This document shows, in pieces, positions 1-10,170 of a DNA stretch of 64,000 nt; the first letter of the stretch is position 1, and each line of letters begins with the position of its first letter. The stretch is from assembly GCA_943788195.1 (NCBI GenBank), contig CALSPH010000001.1, forward strand, positions 1,561,595 through 1,625,594, read 5' to 3'. The notes under the pieces are model-generated. The model was not told where the DNA came from. It searched no databases and saw only the letters and a program-made list of their open reading frames with translations. The stretch is from an uncultured Bacteroidia bacterium (GTDB lineage: Bacteria > Bacteroidota > Bacteroidia > NS11-12g > UBA955). The position numbers and the translations under genes are program-made.

Positions 1-3000
1 TTTTGGTTATTTCACAATTTCCGTCCACAATTAAAGTAATGGTATGGGTGCCAGGTGGTAAGGTTAAAACCGGATCCGCGGATGTACTTACATTTGACCC
101 GTTGATTTGCCATTGATAGCTAGGCGCGGGGAAGCCAGTTAAAATTTTGGTCTCATTATACATTTGTAGCCTTACAGAATCAAGGCCATCTTCACAAAAC
201 AAAGAATCTGCAAAACCAGGCTTGTACTTGATGGTATCCACTTTCATAATACAAATGATGCAAGTATCTGTAGGAGGTAATTGGTCATTCGGAACTTTAA
301 AGCACATTTCAACGCGATAATACCCGGGTTCTGTAAATGTGTGCGTTACATTACTTCCTGAAGCGGTCGAGGCGTTAAATGGATCATCAAAATCCCAAGT
401 GGGACCAAAGGCAAGTCCAGTTAAATTAGCCACAAAACTGTCGCTGTTGCAGCCGATATTAAACTTGTCAAAATCTGCGGTGTAATTGTTGCTGGGCCTG
501 CAACCTGTTATGCAAGCTGTGTCAATGGCAATTACATTACTGGTATCTTTACAACCGTAGCTGTTGGTTCCAATCACAAAATATCCGCCAATTGTGCTAC
601 TGCTATATGATGATCCAGTAGTTAAGAAGGTGCTAGGAGCTCTGTACCAATCATAATCAGTTCCGCTTGCCGGTCAGGCGACATACATATTCACAGTACC
701 CACTGTACCACAAAAAATATTTGGATCAGGGGTACTAATCGTGATATTTGGTCGAGGGTGAACCATTATATTAGCAAAATTAGAAACGGTATCACCACAA
801 GTGGTATAAGTTGCAGTTAAGGTTACTGTATAATTGCCAGGAGCAACATATGAATGACTCACGGTGCTGCCTGTTGCAGTAGCTCCATCCCCAAAACTCC
901 ACATAAATGTGGCACCTGTCGTTGTGGTGCTCATTGTAACGGTTTCATCTTCACAAACAGGAGAGGGTACAGCCATGTTTGGGGCTGGAGAAGTGCTTAA
1001 GTCAACATTTAATGTAGACGTGATGGTATTTCCACAAACTTCCCGAACTAAAACAACGGTAGCAATTCCTGCATAATTATTCCATTCGACAACTATATTG
1101 TCTGAGCCTTGTCCACTTATCACGCTGCCTGCTGTTGCAGGAGCTATTGACCATGTAAAATTGTCGCCAGGGTCAGATACACTGTAAGATTCAGTGGTAT
1201 TTGCACACGCTGTTATGGGTCAGCTGATAACTGAAGGACTCAGAGGTAAAATACTATTCACTACTTGAGTTATTGAAGCAGACTTGCAACCCGTAACAGG
1301 ATCTTGTTGCCGAATGGTAATGCTATATGTTGGGCCAGGGCCCCATAAAATACTAGCACTTGGACCAACAGTTGTAAGTGGTGTTCCTCCGGTAATATTC
1401 CAAACTAAAGTATTTGAAGATGGACTGTATACCCCAAGGTATTCATGAGCACTATTCGGACAAACCAATAAATCACCCAATACTGTATCTGGCGGATTGG
1501 GGATTGGGTTTACTTTAAGAAATGTACTTTGAGGGGCATTGCAATAATTATTATCTAAATCTACTGCTGTTATAGTAAATAAACCTGGACCCCAAACCCA
1601 CGTTGGTTGGAATTGAGAAGTAGTTGGTAATGTAACTGTAGTATAGGTAGGCGAGCCTCCAGCACCAGTAATGGTCCAAGTAATATTGCCTGTTGCAGGT
1701 TTAGTAAAATGGTTTCCATTTAATAAGGTATTATCGCAAATTTTTGCAGGGAATACCAAGGTAAATTCAGGTCTTTGGTATATGGTTAATTCGGCAGTTC
1801 CTCCGCAACTTAGTGCAGGATTGGCACCTGGTACTGTTTTGCAGTAATCAACGTTAATCACTCCACTATCGAAATCGAAATCATAAAAACAAATATTGAG
1901 GATATGTTTATCAATGGTATCTGAAGTAACAGTAACACCTGCGGGTGCATGCCAAACAATGCTATCAATAGGGATGTCACAACTTATTTTGTATTGCACA
2001 CAGTCGAAAGCACAAACTAAAGTTGGGCCCTCGATATATGCTGTTAAGGGTATAATAGGCACTTCAACGTAAGTTGGGCTGGAGCAAAGTCCTGGACAGC
2101 CTGATGTAGTTAATGATAAATAACCTGGACCGAAGTTTCCCCATTCTACTGTAACCGATGTGTTTGTGCTATCTCCAACAATGGTTCCATTGATTACACT
2201 CCAAGCGTAGCTAGGACAACTTGAATCTGTGCTATAGGTAACCTGAGTGCCCGGGCATACGGTCGAAATACAAGAAATATTTGGACCAGGAAATGCTGAT
2301 ACTTCAACCGTTAAATAAGCCGTATCGGTGCAGTGACACTCATTTTCAACGATGAAGGTAACCGTGTATGTTCCTGGACTTGTGTAACTATGTGAAGTAT
2401 TTCCATTTTCACCACCAGCATCGATGACTTCAGTTTGGCCATCACCAAAAAACCAAGTATATGACCAAAGATCTGAACCTAATCCGGGGTTTGAATTATT
2501 TATGAAAAGTACATTTTGATTCAAACAAACATTCACGATTCCGGCAACGGGTCCAGGTAAAGCAGTAATGGAGGCGTTTGGCTTTGGAACTATTTCAACA
2601 CATATTTCAGTTTCTCCAACACACCCATATATAGAGGTTTCAATCACTTTTACACCTCCAACACCTACGCCAGTCCAATAAACCATTTGCTCATTGGTTG
2701 TGCTCAGGGTATATGTTGCAGATCCATCAACAATCCAGGTATACGTGCTTCCTGCAATATTTGGAGTGCTATATGTTATCCAGGTAGAATCACATACGGG
2801 TAGGCACTCGAGTCCATCTCTCTTGCCTAAAGAGTTACGAAAGCTATCATTTAAACATCCAGCAGCAAAACTAGGTGTAATGAATGGCTCGGGATTGGGA
2901 TGAATGGTGATATTGTGTACATCCGCACAAACAATTGCGCCCAAATTATTACGAACAATAAGGGTTACTTGTCCGCTTCCCGCTGTGCCCCAACTGACGA

Positions 3001-3211
3001 TGGCTGAAGACCCGGTACCGAGAATGGTTCCGCCAAATGCGTTCCATTCATAATCGTAACCTGCACCAGTAGTTACGCTCAGGTAATTTACCGTTTCACT
3101 TTCACAAACAGCGGAATCCCCAGTGATTTGACATGCCGAGACTTTAGGCGTGATAAAGCTAATTAGACTAAGTAGAGTGAATAATCGTATGGTTGAGGAG
3201 ATTCTTTTCAT
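1..3211 (-). CDS. PKD/Ig-like repeat secreted surface protein, reading frame interrupted by two TGA codons, C-terminus outside window
   Basis: One minus-strand frame stays open from ATG 3211 to the window edge apart from TGA codons at 1220-1222 and 674-676; I read the codons between 673 and 2 and found no further stop. The first about 26 residues form a signal peptide ending near VSAC. The rest is Ser/Thr/Gly-rich Ig-like and PKD modules, with FFGDG followed by SHSYTSPGTYTV near residue 255 and SFGDG with SHSYVAPGNYTV near residue 770. Such proteins are usually T9SS-exported adhesins or matrix proteins in Bacteroidota; the expected C-terminal sorting domain would lie beyond base 1. The first TGA sits at ISxPITAC, where sister repeats (EGPTLVC, TGDSAVC) have Gly, so a GGA to TGA change is likely. 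Pseudogene, consensus error or recoding are all possible; function is inferred only from domain type. Confidence 0.75.
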
Positions 3212-3237
3212 AATAGTTTTCTTAAATTATACCAATA

Positions 3238-3600
3238 TTAATTACAAGAATTTACTTTAATGAGTCGATAAAACAACATTCCTTTTCTTGATGTAGCTAT
3301 CTTACCATCCGCACTAAATTTCCATTTATCATGAAATTTTAGGTTTGAGTTATTCTCTAGCTCAATGCCATGATTTTTCTTAAACCATTTGCCGGTAGTA
3401 TTGATGGGTGTATTTGGATTGCTTAAGTCAATATACGCATAGGTGCCATTTTCATAAATAGTTAGTTTTACTTGGCTATTATCTGAATCCGATATTCCAT
3501 ACACGCCAATAAAATTAGATTGGCTTGTTGATTTTTGCGTGAAGCTAAATAGAAAGAATAAAACGCAAGTGGCAATTAAAACGAGATTGATTTTTTTCAT
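3238..3600 (-). CDS. small secreted protein of unknown function
   Basis: The 120-residue product begins with a clear signal peptide (MKKINLVLIATCVLFFLFSF) and has no lipobox. The mature part is short, polar and probably beta-rich, with IGVYGIS, LTIYENGTYAYI and GKWFKKNHG patterns that resemble small lipocalin- or NlpE-like barrels in which a strand-turn-strand unit carries the sequence LxLxxNGxY. That resemblance is only by eye. It lies 26 nt upstream of the PKD-domain gene on the same strand and may be cotranscribed with it. I do not recognise a named family. Confidence 0.65.
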   Translation of the reverse strand: MKKINLVLIATCVLFFLFSFTQKSTSQSNFIGVYGISDSDNSQVKLTIYENGTYAYIDLSNPNTPINTTGKWFKKNHGIELENNSNLKFHDKWKFSADGKIATSRKGMLFYRLIKVNSCN

Positions 3601-3856
3601 GTTAAAAATTATTTAAGCAGCATTAAAAAGTGATAGAAGTTACTCATTTTCTAATAATTGACCTTACAAGCCAATTTTTTTTAATGATGTAATGCTCAAC
3701 CATTTGAATAGAATTGGCTGTAAATACCTATTTTGGAAGTCTACATAGGCTTAATCAGGTTATCCTATTTCTTTAACAGAAATAGTCAATATGGATAAAT
3801 TGGCCTAAATCAGTTTAATCTATGAACGTTGTGAATAGAAGGAATCGAATTTACTT
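3601..3856. other. 256-bp gap without recognised gene
   Basis: This AT-rich spacer lies between prfB and the small secreted protein, both on the minus strand. I see no ORF with coding character, no stable hairpin followed by a T-run and no tRNA. It probably holds the promoter of the small secreted gene. Confidence 0.4.
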
Positions 3857-4940
3857 TTACCCACCATACTCCATAAGATATGTTTTAATGAAATCGTTTA
3901 ATTCACCATCCATTACCGCTTGAACATTGCTCGTTTCGAAATTGGTTCGAACGTCTTTAACCAATTTATACGGATGAAAAACGTAGTTGCGGATTTGTGA
4001 ACCCCATTCAATTTTCTTTTTACCTGCTTCAACCGCATCTCTGGCTTCATTCCGTTTTCTTAACTCAATTTCATACAGTTGCGATTTTAGCATCTGCATC
4101 GCTATCGTTCTATTCTCCAACTGACTTCGTGTTTGAGAACAAACGACCACAATCCCTGAGGGTTTGTGCGTGATTTGAACCTTGGTTTCTACTTTGTTTA
4201 CATTCTGTCCTCCAGCACCTCCAGATCGGGAAGTTTGCAATTCAATATCTGAGCTGTCAATTTTAATATCAATATCATCATCAACCATTGGATATACATA
4301 AACACTGGCAAATGAAGTATGTCGTTTAGCGTTAGAGTCAAAAGGGGAGATACGCACCAAACGATGTACGCCATTTTCACCTTTCAAATAACCGTATGGA
4401 AAGTTGCCTTCAAATTCTAGAATCACACTTTTGATTCCTGCTACATCTCCATTTTGTTTATCAATCTCTGTAACCTTACAGCCGTTCTTTTCGCCCCACA
4501 TGATATACATTCGCATGAGCATTTCAGCCCAGTCACAGCTCTCTGTCCCTCCAGCGCCTGAATTAATCTGTAGAACTGCTGGCAGAAGATCTTCTTCACC
4601 GCTGAGCATATTCTTCAGTTCCAGGTCCTCAAGTTTACTCACAAGTTGTTGTTGGTTTTTATTGATCTCTTCAGCAACATCTTCACCGCTTTCTTGAAAT
4701 TCCATTAGAACATCAATGTCGTCCACCATTTCTTCCAGAGTGGAATAGGAGTCTGTCCAGAATTTCTTCTCGTTTATTTTCTTTAAATGTTGCTCAGCTT
4801 TTTTTGGATCATTCCAAAAATCGGGATCCAATGATTGTTGTTCTTCATCTTGTATCAGGATCAATTTCTTGGGTATGTCAAAGATACCCCCTCAAAGCCC
4901 CAACCCTGGCTTTCACGTCTTTGTATTCTTCGTTGGTCAT
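3857..4940 (-). CDS. prfB: peptide chain release factor 2, expressed by programmed +1 frameshift
   Basis: RF2 releases finished proteins at UGA and UAA codons. The first frame starts at ATG 4940 ([20 protein letters not shown]) and stops at TGA 4878-4880. Shifting +1 at CTT-TGA-C continues as [13 protein letters not shown] and reaches the stop at 3857, giving about 360 residues, normal for RF2. The codon-recognition tripeptide SPF (near residue 199) and the catalytic GGQ ([11 protein letters not shown], near residue 243) are both present. Family knowledge: low RF2 makes the ribosome pause at the internal UGA and shift frame, so the protein controls its own level. A start at the internal TTG 4864 would be an artefact of the frameshift. 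A promoter-like TAGTTTTG lies upstream at 4959-4966. Confidence 0.96.
4877..4892 (-). promoter_or_regulatory. prfB: RF2 programmed +1 frameshift site
   Basis: On the minus strand the sequence reads AGGGGGTATCTTTGAC. It comprises an internal Shine-Dalgarno-like AGGGGG, a 3-nt spacer, the slippery CTT codon, the in-frame TGA and a following C. This is the classical bacterial RF2 autoregulatory signal. Confidence 0.95.
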
Positions 4941-4958
4941 TTTTGTAAATTTAAGCAT

Positions 4959-4966
4959 CAAAACTA
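4959..4966 (-). promoter_or_regulatory. candidate minus-7 element for prfB
   Basis: The minus strand reads TAGTTTTG, matching the Bacteroidota TAnnTTTG consensus, 18 nt before the prfB ATG. I found no convincing minus-33 TTG at the usual spacing. Confidence 0.45.
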
Positions 4967-5071
4967 ATCAATTCTTGATATTAAACTAAGTTTTTACTAA
5001 CCTTTAAAAAGAATAGAAAAAGAAAGGCGGCTTTAATGAAAACGGTGGTTAGTTATGTAGTTTACCTATTA

Positions 5072-5974
5072 CTAAACTCCGCAGCATTTCTTGAATTTTT
5101 TACCACTATCATAAGGGCAAGGGCTATTTCTCCCGATTTCTAACCTGCGCTTTTTCATGTTGCGTTCCGCCATGTCGTGCTTATAAATTTCTTCTAGCAA
5201 TCGGTAAAGATCGGGATGTTTGTGCTCCATTAACTTTGGGCGCTCAAAAAAATACTCACTGGTTACTGCAAAGAATTCAGCCCGATTTGTTCGGCCATAC
5301 GGATTGATATCGGTTTTGTTCTCGTAAATCAAGTCAATTTTCTGATTGATTAAATCCAACCACGGCAAGGTATATTGCTTGGTTAATAGTACATCGGGTA
5401 CTTCATCAATCTCTCCATCTTGCTTGTCAATTAAATGAATGAATTCATGTATCGCGGTGTTTTTCTTATCCGATTCATTGCTAAATCCAAGGTGCAGTGC
5501 AGGTTTGGATAAAATCATGGTTCCTTCCATAAAACCGGTGCCCACCATCCCCAAAATAGAGCGGTCATCTCCACTGGTTTCAAAATCATGATTGAACCGT
5601 TGCGGGTAAAGCAGAACTTCGTCTAAATGATGGTAACGCCAATGCTCTATTCCAAATACTGGGATAATTGCACTAGCAGCAACCAAGACTTTGTCGGTGG
5701 TATTGATATCTACCTTAACGCCAGTTACTTTATGATTCAACAAAAATTCTTGAATTCGATATTCGAAATGCTTTTGCTCTTCCGAGCTCAAGGCATTATA
5801 GAACACAACCTTTTCTAATAATATCTTTTTCCAAGCTGGAGCAATTGCACTCTGCGGCTTGATCCAATCGGATTCATACAGACTTGTTTCAGAGGCAGTT
5901 TGTTGGGTCCATATGTATTTAAGAAGGAGAAATAATGCAACCGAGCCGAAAACTATGGTAATAAAAATGGCCAT
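5072..5974 (-). CDS. mtfA: MtfA-like zinc metallopeptidase (M90) with C-terminal SEC-C motif
   Basis: The 300-residue protein has one N-terminal membrane segment (residues 2-20), a central peptidase region with the zinc motif HEFIH at 176-180 followed by DKQDGEIDEVP, and a C-terminal SEC-C zinc finger (RNSPCPYDSGKKFKKCCG). E. coli MtfA is a peptidase that binds the glucose-PTS repressor Mlc; this phylum generally lacks that regulator, so the substrate here is unknown. The gene is 11 nt downstream of the MoxR-like ATPase gene and probably the last gene of that run. The SEC-C finger, often found in SecA and in proteins touching ribosomes or unfolded chains, is an unusual addition. The family call is firm; the physiological role is not. 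Confidence 0.85.
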   Translation of the reverse strand: MAIFITIVFGSVALFLLLKYIWTQQTASETSLYESDWIKPQSAIAPAWKKILLEKVVFYNALSSEEQKHFEYRIQEFLLNHKVTGVKVDINTTDKVLVAASAIIPVFGIEHWRYHHLDEVLLYPQRFNHDFETSGDDRSILGMVGTGFMEGTMILSKPALHLGFSNESDKKNTAIHEFIHLIDKQDGEIDEVPDVLLTKQYTLPWLDLINQKIDLIYENKTDINPYGRTNRAEFFAVTSEYFFERPKLMEHKHPDLYRLLEEIYKHDMAERNMKKRRLEIGRNSPCPYDSGKKFKKCCGV

Positions 5975-5985
5975 TAAGTATTCCT

Positions 5986-7440
5986 CTAGATACTGCTGAT
6001 GATATTACCGAAGACATCCTTTATTTGATATCCGCCAACTAATCGGTCTTTACTCAACTTTTTGTGTTCAACCAAGCCCCATAAAATAAATTCCTTCCAG
6101 AAGTTGAGGTCATTTTTTGAAATATCTGGGTGATGTTTATGAATTAACTCATTTAAGGGCTTAACCAATAGGGCAGCGTTGTATTGCTCATCGGTATAAT
6201 CATCCATGAGTTCAAACCCAGTTCCAGTATAAAACCATTCCAAAAGTGCTGAATAGGCCGTTTTTTCTCCATCCTTCTCCAACTTCGATATTTTCGGGAA
6301 GTATTTAGGCATCATTGTTTTGATAGCACTGCCTAAAAGTATCAAGGCTACTGAGGCAGCACCCTCTTGTTCTCCTTCATAAACCAATTCTACTTTACCG
6401 GTTAAGGAAGGCACAATACCTGCAAAATCACTGAGGCGAACAGTTGTTTCTTTTTCACCAGAATTGAGCATTCTGAGTTCAGCAGTGCTCATCAAGTTTT
6501 CAAATGCCGTAATAGACATCCGTGCACTTACACCACTTTTAGCGTCAATAAACTCGCTTTCACGCGCTTCAAAGCTGATTTGTTCTAATAGGTCTTTGGC
6601 AAGTTCAGGAACATAAATGGTTGATTCTTGAGCTGCATCCAAGTTAGCTTCTTGATCGGTAATCGTTTTGGCAATTTCAATATCATTGGGGTAATGGGTG
6701 AGGATTTGTGACCCAATTCGATCTTTTAGAGGGGTGACAATGCTTCCGCGATTCGTGTAGTCCTCTGGGTTAGCCGTAAAAACAAACTGTAAGTCCAAGG
6801 GCAAGCGCACTTTGAATCCGCGAATTTGAATATCTCCTTCTTGTAAAATATTAAAAAGAGATACTTGAATCCGTGCCTGTAAATCGGGCAATTCATTAAT
6901 AACAAAAATACAACGATTAGCTCTTGGGATCATTCCAAAATGAATCACACGATCATCTGCATAACTCAATTTTAGATTAGCTGCCTTAATCGGGTCAATA
7001 TCGCCAATTAAATCAGCTACGGTCACATCGGGTGTGGCTAGTTTTTCATAGAATCGATTGTCTCGATGAAGCCATTCGATGGGCGTGTCGTCTCCCTTTT
7101 CTTCAATCAAGTCCAACGCAAAGCGAGAGAGTGGTTGCAGTGGGTCGTCATTGATTTCTGAACCCGAAACAATAGGGATATAATCATCCAATAGTTCCAC
7201 CATATTGCGTGCAAGTCTCGTTTTAGCCTGACCTCTTAATCCAAGTAAATTGATGTTGTGGCGTGATAATATTGCACGTTCTAATTCGGGGATCACGGTA
7301 TGCCCAAAACCATGCACCCCGCTAAAGGTGCTTTCTTTTCCTTTGATCTTAGCAATTAGGTTATTGCGTAGCTCATCTTTGATAGATCTAGAAACATATC
7401 CAGACTTTTTTAAATCACCTAAGGTTTTTATCGTTTTCAT
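5986..7440 (-). CDS. MoxR/Mg-chelatase-I-like AAA+ ATPase
   Basis: The 484-residue protein is a AAA+ ATPase of the kind annotated as magnesium-chelatase subunit I-like. The P-loop is the variant GLRGQAKT (residues 67-74), and the Walker B region reads IFVINELPDL, with Asn-Glu instead of Asp-Glu. FNILQEGDIQIRGF and VFTANPEDYTNRGSIVTPLKDRIG correspond to the helix-2 insert and sensor regions of the Mg-chelatase/MoxR clade. The stop of the upstream VWA gene and this ATG are directly adjacent (7441/7440). Family knowledge: such ATPases act with a VWA/MIDAS partner to remodel or insert cofactors into client proteins. The genomic pairing supports that here; the client is unknown. Confidence 0.87.
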   Translation of the reverse strand: MKTIKTLGDLKKSGYVSRSIKDELRNNLIAKIKGKESTFSGVHGFGHTVIPELERAILSRHNINLLGLRGQAKTRLARNMVELLDDYIPIVSGSEINDDPLQPLSRFALDLIEEKGDDTPIEWLHRDNRFYEKLATPDVTVADLIGDIDPIKAANLKLSYADDRVIHFGMIPRANRCIFVINELPDLQARIQVSLFNILQEGDIQIRGFKVRLPLDLQFVFTANPEDYTNRGSIVTPLKDRIGSQILTHYPNDIEIAKTITDQEANLDAAQESTIYVPELAKDLLEQISFEARESEFIDAKSGVSARMSITAFENLMSTAELRMLNSGEKETTVRLSDFAGIVPSLTGKVELVYEGEQEGAASVALILLGSAIKTMMPKYFPKISKLEKDGEKTAYSALLEWFYTGTGFELMDDYTDEQYNAALLVKPLNELIHKHHPDISKNDLNFWKEFILWGLVEHKKLSKDRLVGGYQIKDVFGNIISSI

Positions 7441-8559
7441 TTACTTTATTCTCTTTTTTCTATTGTTTTCGTAATCTTCAAATATCATTTCTCCCAGTCC
7501 CTTCAATCCAGTGTAAAAAGCTTTTCCTTGGTTTGCCTCTGTAAATTTGCGTACAAATTGCTGTAAATAAGGGTCTTGTGCTATCATGAAGGTAGTGATT
7601 GGAATTCTTAACTTACGCGCTTGTGCAGCTTGTGAATAGCATTTGTCCGTTATATATGGGTCGAGCCCATTGCTATTCATGTAGTAATCGCCATTTTTTT
7701 CTTTAATACAACTGGGTTTACCATCTGTAATCATGAAGATTTGCTTATTGGTATTTCGTTTTCTTCGCAGTAAATCCATCGCTAACTGCAATCCAGCAAC
7801 CGTGTTGGTATGAAAAGGACCTACAGTTAAATAGGGAAGGTCCTTTATTTGTATGGGCCAAGCATCATTTCCAAATACCAAAATGTCAATGGTGTCTTTG
7901 GGGTAACGTGTAGTAATCAACTCGGTGAGTGCCATGGCCACTTTTTTTGCCGGAGTTATTCGGTCTTCGCCATATAGAATCATACTGTGACTGATGTCTA
8001 TCATCAATACCGTACTCATCTGAGCCTTGAACTGGGTTTCTTCAATCACCAAGTCTTGCTCCGTTAAATTCAGCCCATCAATGCCATTATTGATTTGTGC
8101 ATTTTTTATGCTTTCGGTAATAGATATCTTATCTAGTCCATCTCCAAATTGATATTCACGTAAAGCACCAGTGTGTTCATCTCCTAAACCGCTTCGCTTC
8201 GTTTTATGGTTGCCGGAACCTGATTTTTTAATCTTTCCAAAAATCTGCTCCAAAGCAGCTTTGCGAATCAAACGTTCGGTTTTAGCCGTAAGGTTCGTCC
8301 CTTTTGATCCATCTCCTCTCACTTCTTCCAGTATGTAACCCTTGCGCTTTAAGTCTTCAATAAAATCATCAATGGTATATTCTGCTGTCGTTAAATCATA
8401 TTCCTTATCCAGCTCTCGAAGCCAATCAATGGCCTCGTCAAAATCTCCAGAGGTATGGACAATCAATTCCTTGAAAACCTCAAACAACACTTCAAAAGGG
8501 GTTTGATATGGTTTTTCATAAGGTTTGAAAATAAATCCGGTTTTAGAATGTCTTAGCAT
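7441..8559 (-). CDS. VWA-domain protein, partner of the adjacent AAA+ ATPase
   Basis: I choose ATG 8559 (MLRHSKTGFIFKPYEKPYQT), which gives 372 residues. An ORF reaching back to 8679 would add a sequence without protein character that overlaps the upstream gene. Residues 20-140 are helical and charged. A VWA domain follows, with the metal-binding MIDAS motif DISHS at 188-192 and later MITDGKPSC. This layout matches the VWA protein that pairs with Mg-chelatase-I-like ATPases in many Bacteroidota. The stop abuts the start of the ATPase gene, so cotranslation is likely. It has no signal peptide, so the pair should act in the cytoplasm or at the inner face of the membrane. Confidence 0.85.
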   Translation of the reverse strand: MLRHSKTGFIFKPYEKPYQTPFEVLFEVFKELIVHTSGDFDEAIDWLRELDKEYDLTTAEYTIDDFIEDLKRKGYILEEVRGDGSKGTNLTAKTERLIRKAALEQIFGKIKKSGSGNHKTKRSGLGDEHTGALREYQFGDGLDKISITESIKNAQINNGIDGLNLTEQDLVIEETQFKAQMSTVLMIDISHSMILYGEDRITPAKKVAMALTELITTRYPKDTIDILVFGNDAWPIQIKDLPYLTVGPFHTNTVAGLQLAMDLLRRKRNTNKQIFMITDGKPSCIKEKNGDYYMNSNGLDPYITDKCYSQAAQARKLRIPITTFMIAQDPYLQQFVRKFTEANQGKAFYTGLKGLGEMIFEDYENNRKKRIK

Positions 8560-8642
8560 GATTTGATTACACAAGTTTAACAATAATAAAGGGATGTTGT
8601 TCGCTAATTTTATCGAACAACGGTTTTGAGTATAATTGAATC

Positions 8643-10166
8643 TTAAAGGATGTCTTTTGGGATAATTTTTCGGGTCCACGTTTTAATCCTCTTCACTTTG
8701 CCCACTTTAGCATCTGGGTTGGATTCCAGTGTGGTTTCCCAAGAATTGTCGGCATTGAATTCAATATTCATTCCCTTTAAAACACTTGCTGCAATTTGGG
8801 AGGAGTATATGATTGAAATACATTCCGTATTTAGATTTGCACTTCTTGGGTCCAGATTAAATGTACCAATAACAGTAATCTTTCCGTCAATCACCATTGT
8901 TTTGGCATGCAAACCAAAAATGGGCTGATGTTCTAAAGTAACATGCAGTTCATCCGTCATGATTCGACTGCGCTCCGCTGCATCGGGTCTAAATTCAAAA
9001 ATGCGTACACCGGTATTTAATAAGTCTTTACGACTTGATTGATATGCACTGAATGCTTCGACATTGTCCGTTGAAGCCAAACTATTGGTGAGAATGCGCA
9101 CTTTAACTCCACGATCAACGGCTGCCTTAAATAAGGCTTGACTCAATTCAGTAGTAATTAAATAGGGTGTTTGAATGTCAATGGATTGTTTTGCTCTTTT
9201 GATTAATTGCACCAAAGAATCTGTGGTTAATCCGCCACCGCCTAATCCTTCCGTTACGCTGTTTTTTCCTGGAATATCTGATACAAAAGAGATGTGGTCT
9301 GCCCAAATCAATTTATTGGAAGTTTGAAGGTCCTTAAATGCCTTGGGTAGATTGGCAATTCGAGTTCTTACCTGAGGCCAAAAATTTTCAGGATTGCAAG
9401 CATATTCATGCAATTTAGCAAAGCTAGCCGCCATGCTATCTAAATGAATGGTTTCGTCACTTAAATCCGTGACAGGGACACTCAAGTTGTTGTTCCAAAA
9501 ATCATTGAAGGTATGGTTGATTTCCTTCGTTATTTTTCCCAAAAGGAGCACATCACGATCTCTGAAGTTGTACTCCCTGTTGTAATCAAAGTATTCATCA
9601 GCAATATTACGCCCTCCTGTAATGGTAACCCTGCCATCTACGGTAAAGGTCTTGTTGTGCATGCGTTGGTTTGCTAATCTAAAATCAGTGGCAAACTTCT
9701 TTAATTTACCCAAAATGTTTTTGCCCAGGTTAACACCCGGGTTATAGATTTTAATTTCAATGTTTTCATGTGCGTTTAAGGTGAGCACTTCATCAATATC
9801 TGCATCTACCATGATGTCATCGACCAAAATGCGAACTTTAACTCCACGATCCGCAGCCCTAACAATATAATCGCATGCAATCAATCCCACATTATCTAAT
9901 GAAAAAATGAAGTACTGAATGTCCATCGTCTTTTCAGCATATTCAGATAGCCATGCTCGACTAACCATAGAGCCTGCACCATCTTCTAAGACAAAAACAG
10001 CAGTTTGTGTATCGAGGCGTGCTTCAAGTCCCTTGAGTTGATCCGAAAGATTGATGCTGTCATTGCGATGGATCTGCGAGCAGAAATCGGTCTGTGCTTG
10101 TTCGGGTTGGTTTTGTGAGCAAGATAGCGCGAGAGCAGCAATGGTTACTAATAGAAAATATTTCAT
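8643..10166 (-). CDS. phospholipase D / cardiolipin synthase-like lipoprotein with two HKD motifs
   Basis: The start is set at ATG 10166, where a lipoprotein signal begins (MKYFLLVTIAALALSCSQ, Cys 16), giving 507 residues; an upstream in-frame ATG overlaps the preceding gene. Two HKD catalytic motifs are present, HNKTFTVDG (near residue 170) and HAKTMVIDG (near residue 419), each followed by a G-x-x-N pattern (TGGRN, GTFN). Family knowledge: paired HKD motifs form one phosphatidyl-transfer site, as in cardiolipin synthases and the YmdC/ClsC group. Anchoring by a lipid suggests action in the periplasm. It lies 4 nt downstream of an unknown protein gene in the same minus-strand run. Substrate not determined. 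Confidence 0.86.
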   Translation of the reverse strand: MKYFLLVTIAALALSCSQNQPEQAQTDFCSQIHRNDSINLSDQLKGLEARLDTQTAVFVLEDGAGSMVSRAWLSEYAEKTMDIQYFIFSLDNVGLIACDYIVRAADRGVKVRILVDDIMVDADIDEVLTLNAHENIEIKIYNPGVNLGKNILGKLKKFATDFRLANQRMHNKTFTVDGRVTITGGRNIADEYFDYNREYNFRDRDVLLLGKITKEINHTFNDFWNNNLSVPVTDLSDETIHLDSMAASFAKLHEYACNPENFWPQVRTRIANLPKAFKDLQTSNKLIWADHISFVSDIPGKNSVTEGLGGGGLTTDSLVQLIKRAKQSIDIQTPYLITTELSQALFKAAVDRGVKVRILTNSLASTDNVEAFSAYQSSRKDLLNTGVRIFEFRPDAAERSRIMTDELHVTLEHQPIFGLHAKTMVIDGKITVIGTFNLDPRSANLNTECISIIYSSQIAASVLKGMNIEFNADNSWETTLESNPDAKVGKVKRIKTWTRKIIPKDIL

Positions 10167-10170
10167 GGTT

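Noticed and set aside
1-3211. TGA read as an amino acid across the genome (alternative genetic code)
   Set aside because: prfB is present, and cinA and the DUF4197 gene end in TGA at the expected family length. Other long genes contain no in-frame TGA.
7250-7474. Plus-strand ORF opposite the AAA+ ATPase gene, and many similar ORFs opposite or inside other genes (for example 4404-4697, 26668-27210, 46469-46843, 51268-51945)
   Set aside because: They lie in other frames of well-supported genes, and their translations lack domain character or a plausible start context.
5072-8559. MoxR-VWA pair as a phage-defence island
   Set aside because: The neighbours are housekeeping or envelope genes, base composition is like the surroundings, and no effector or mobile element is present.
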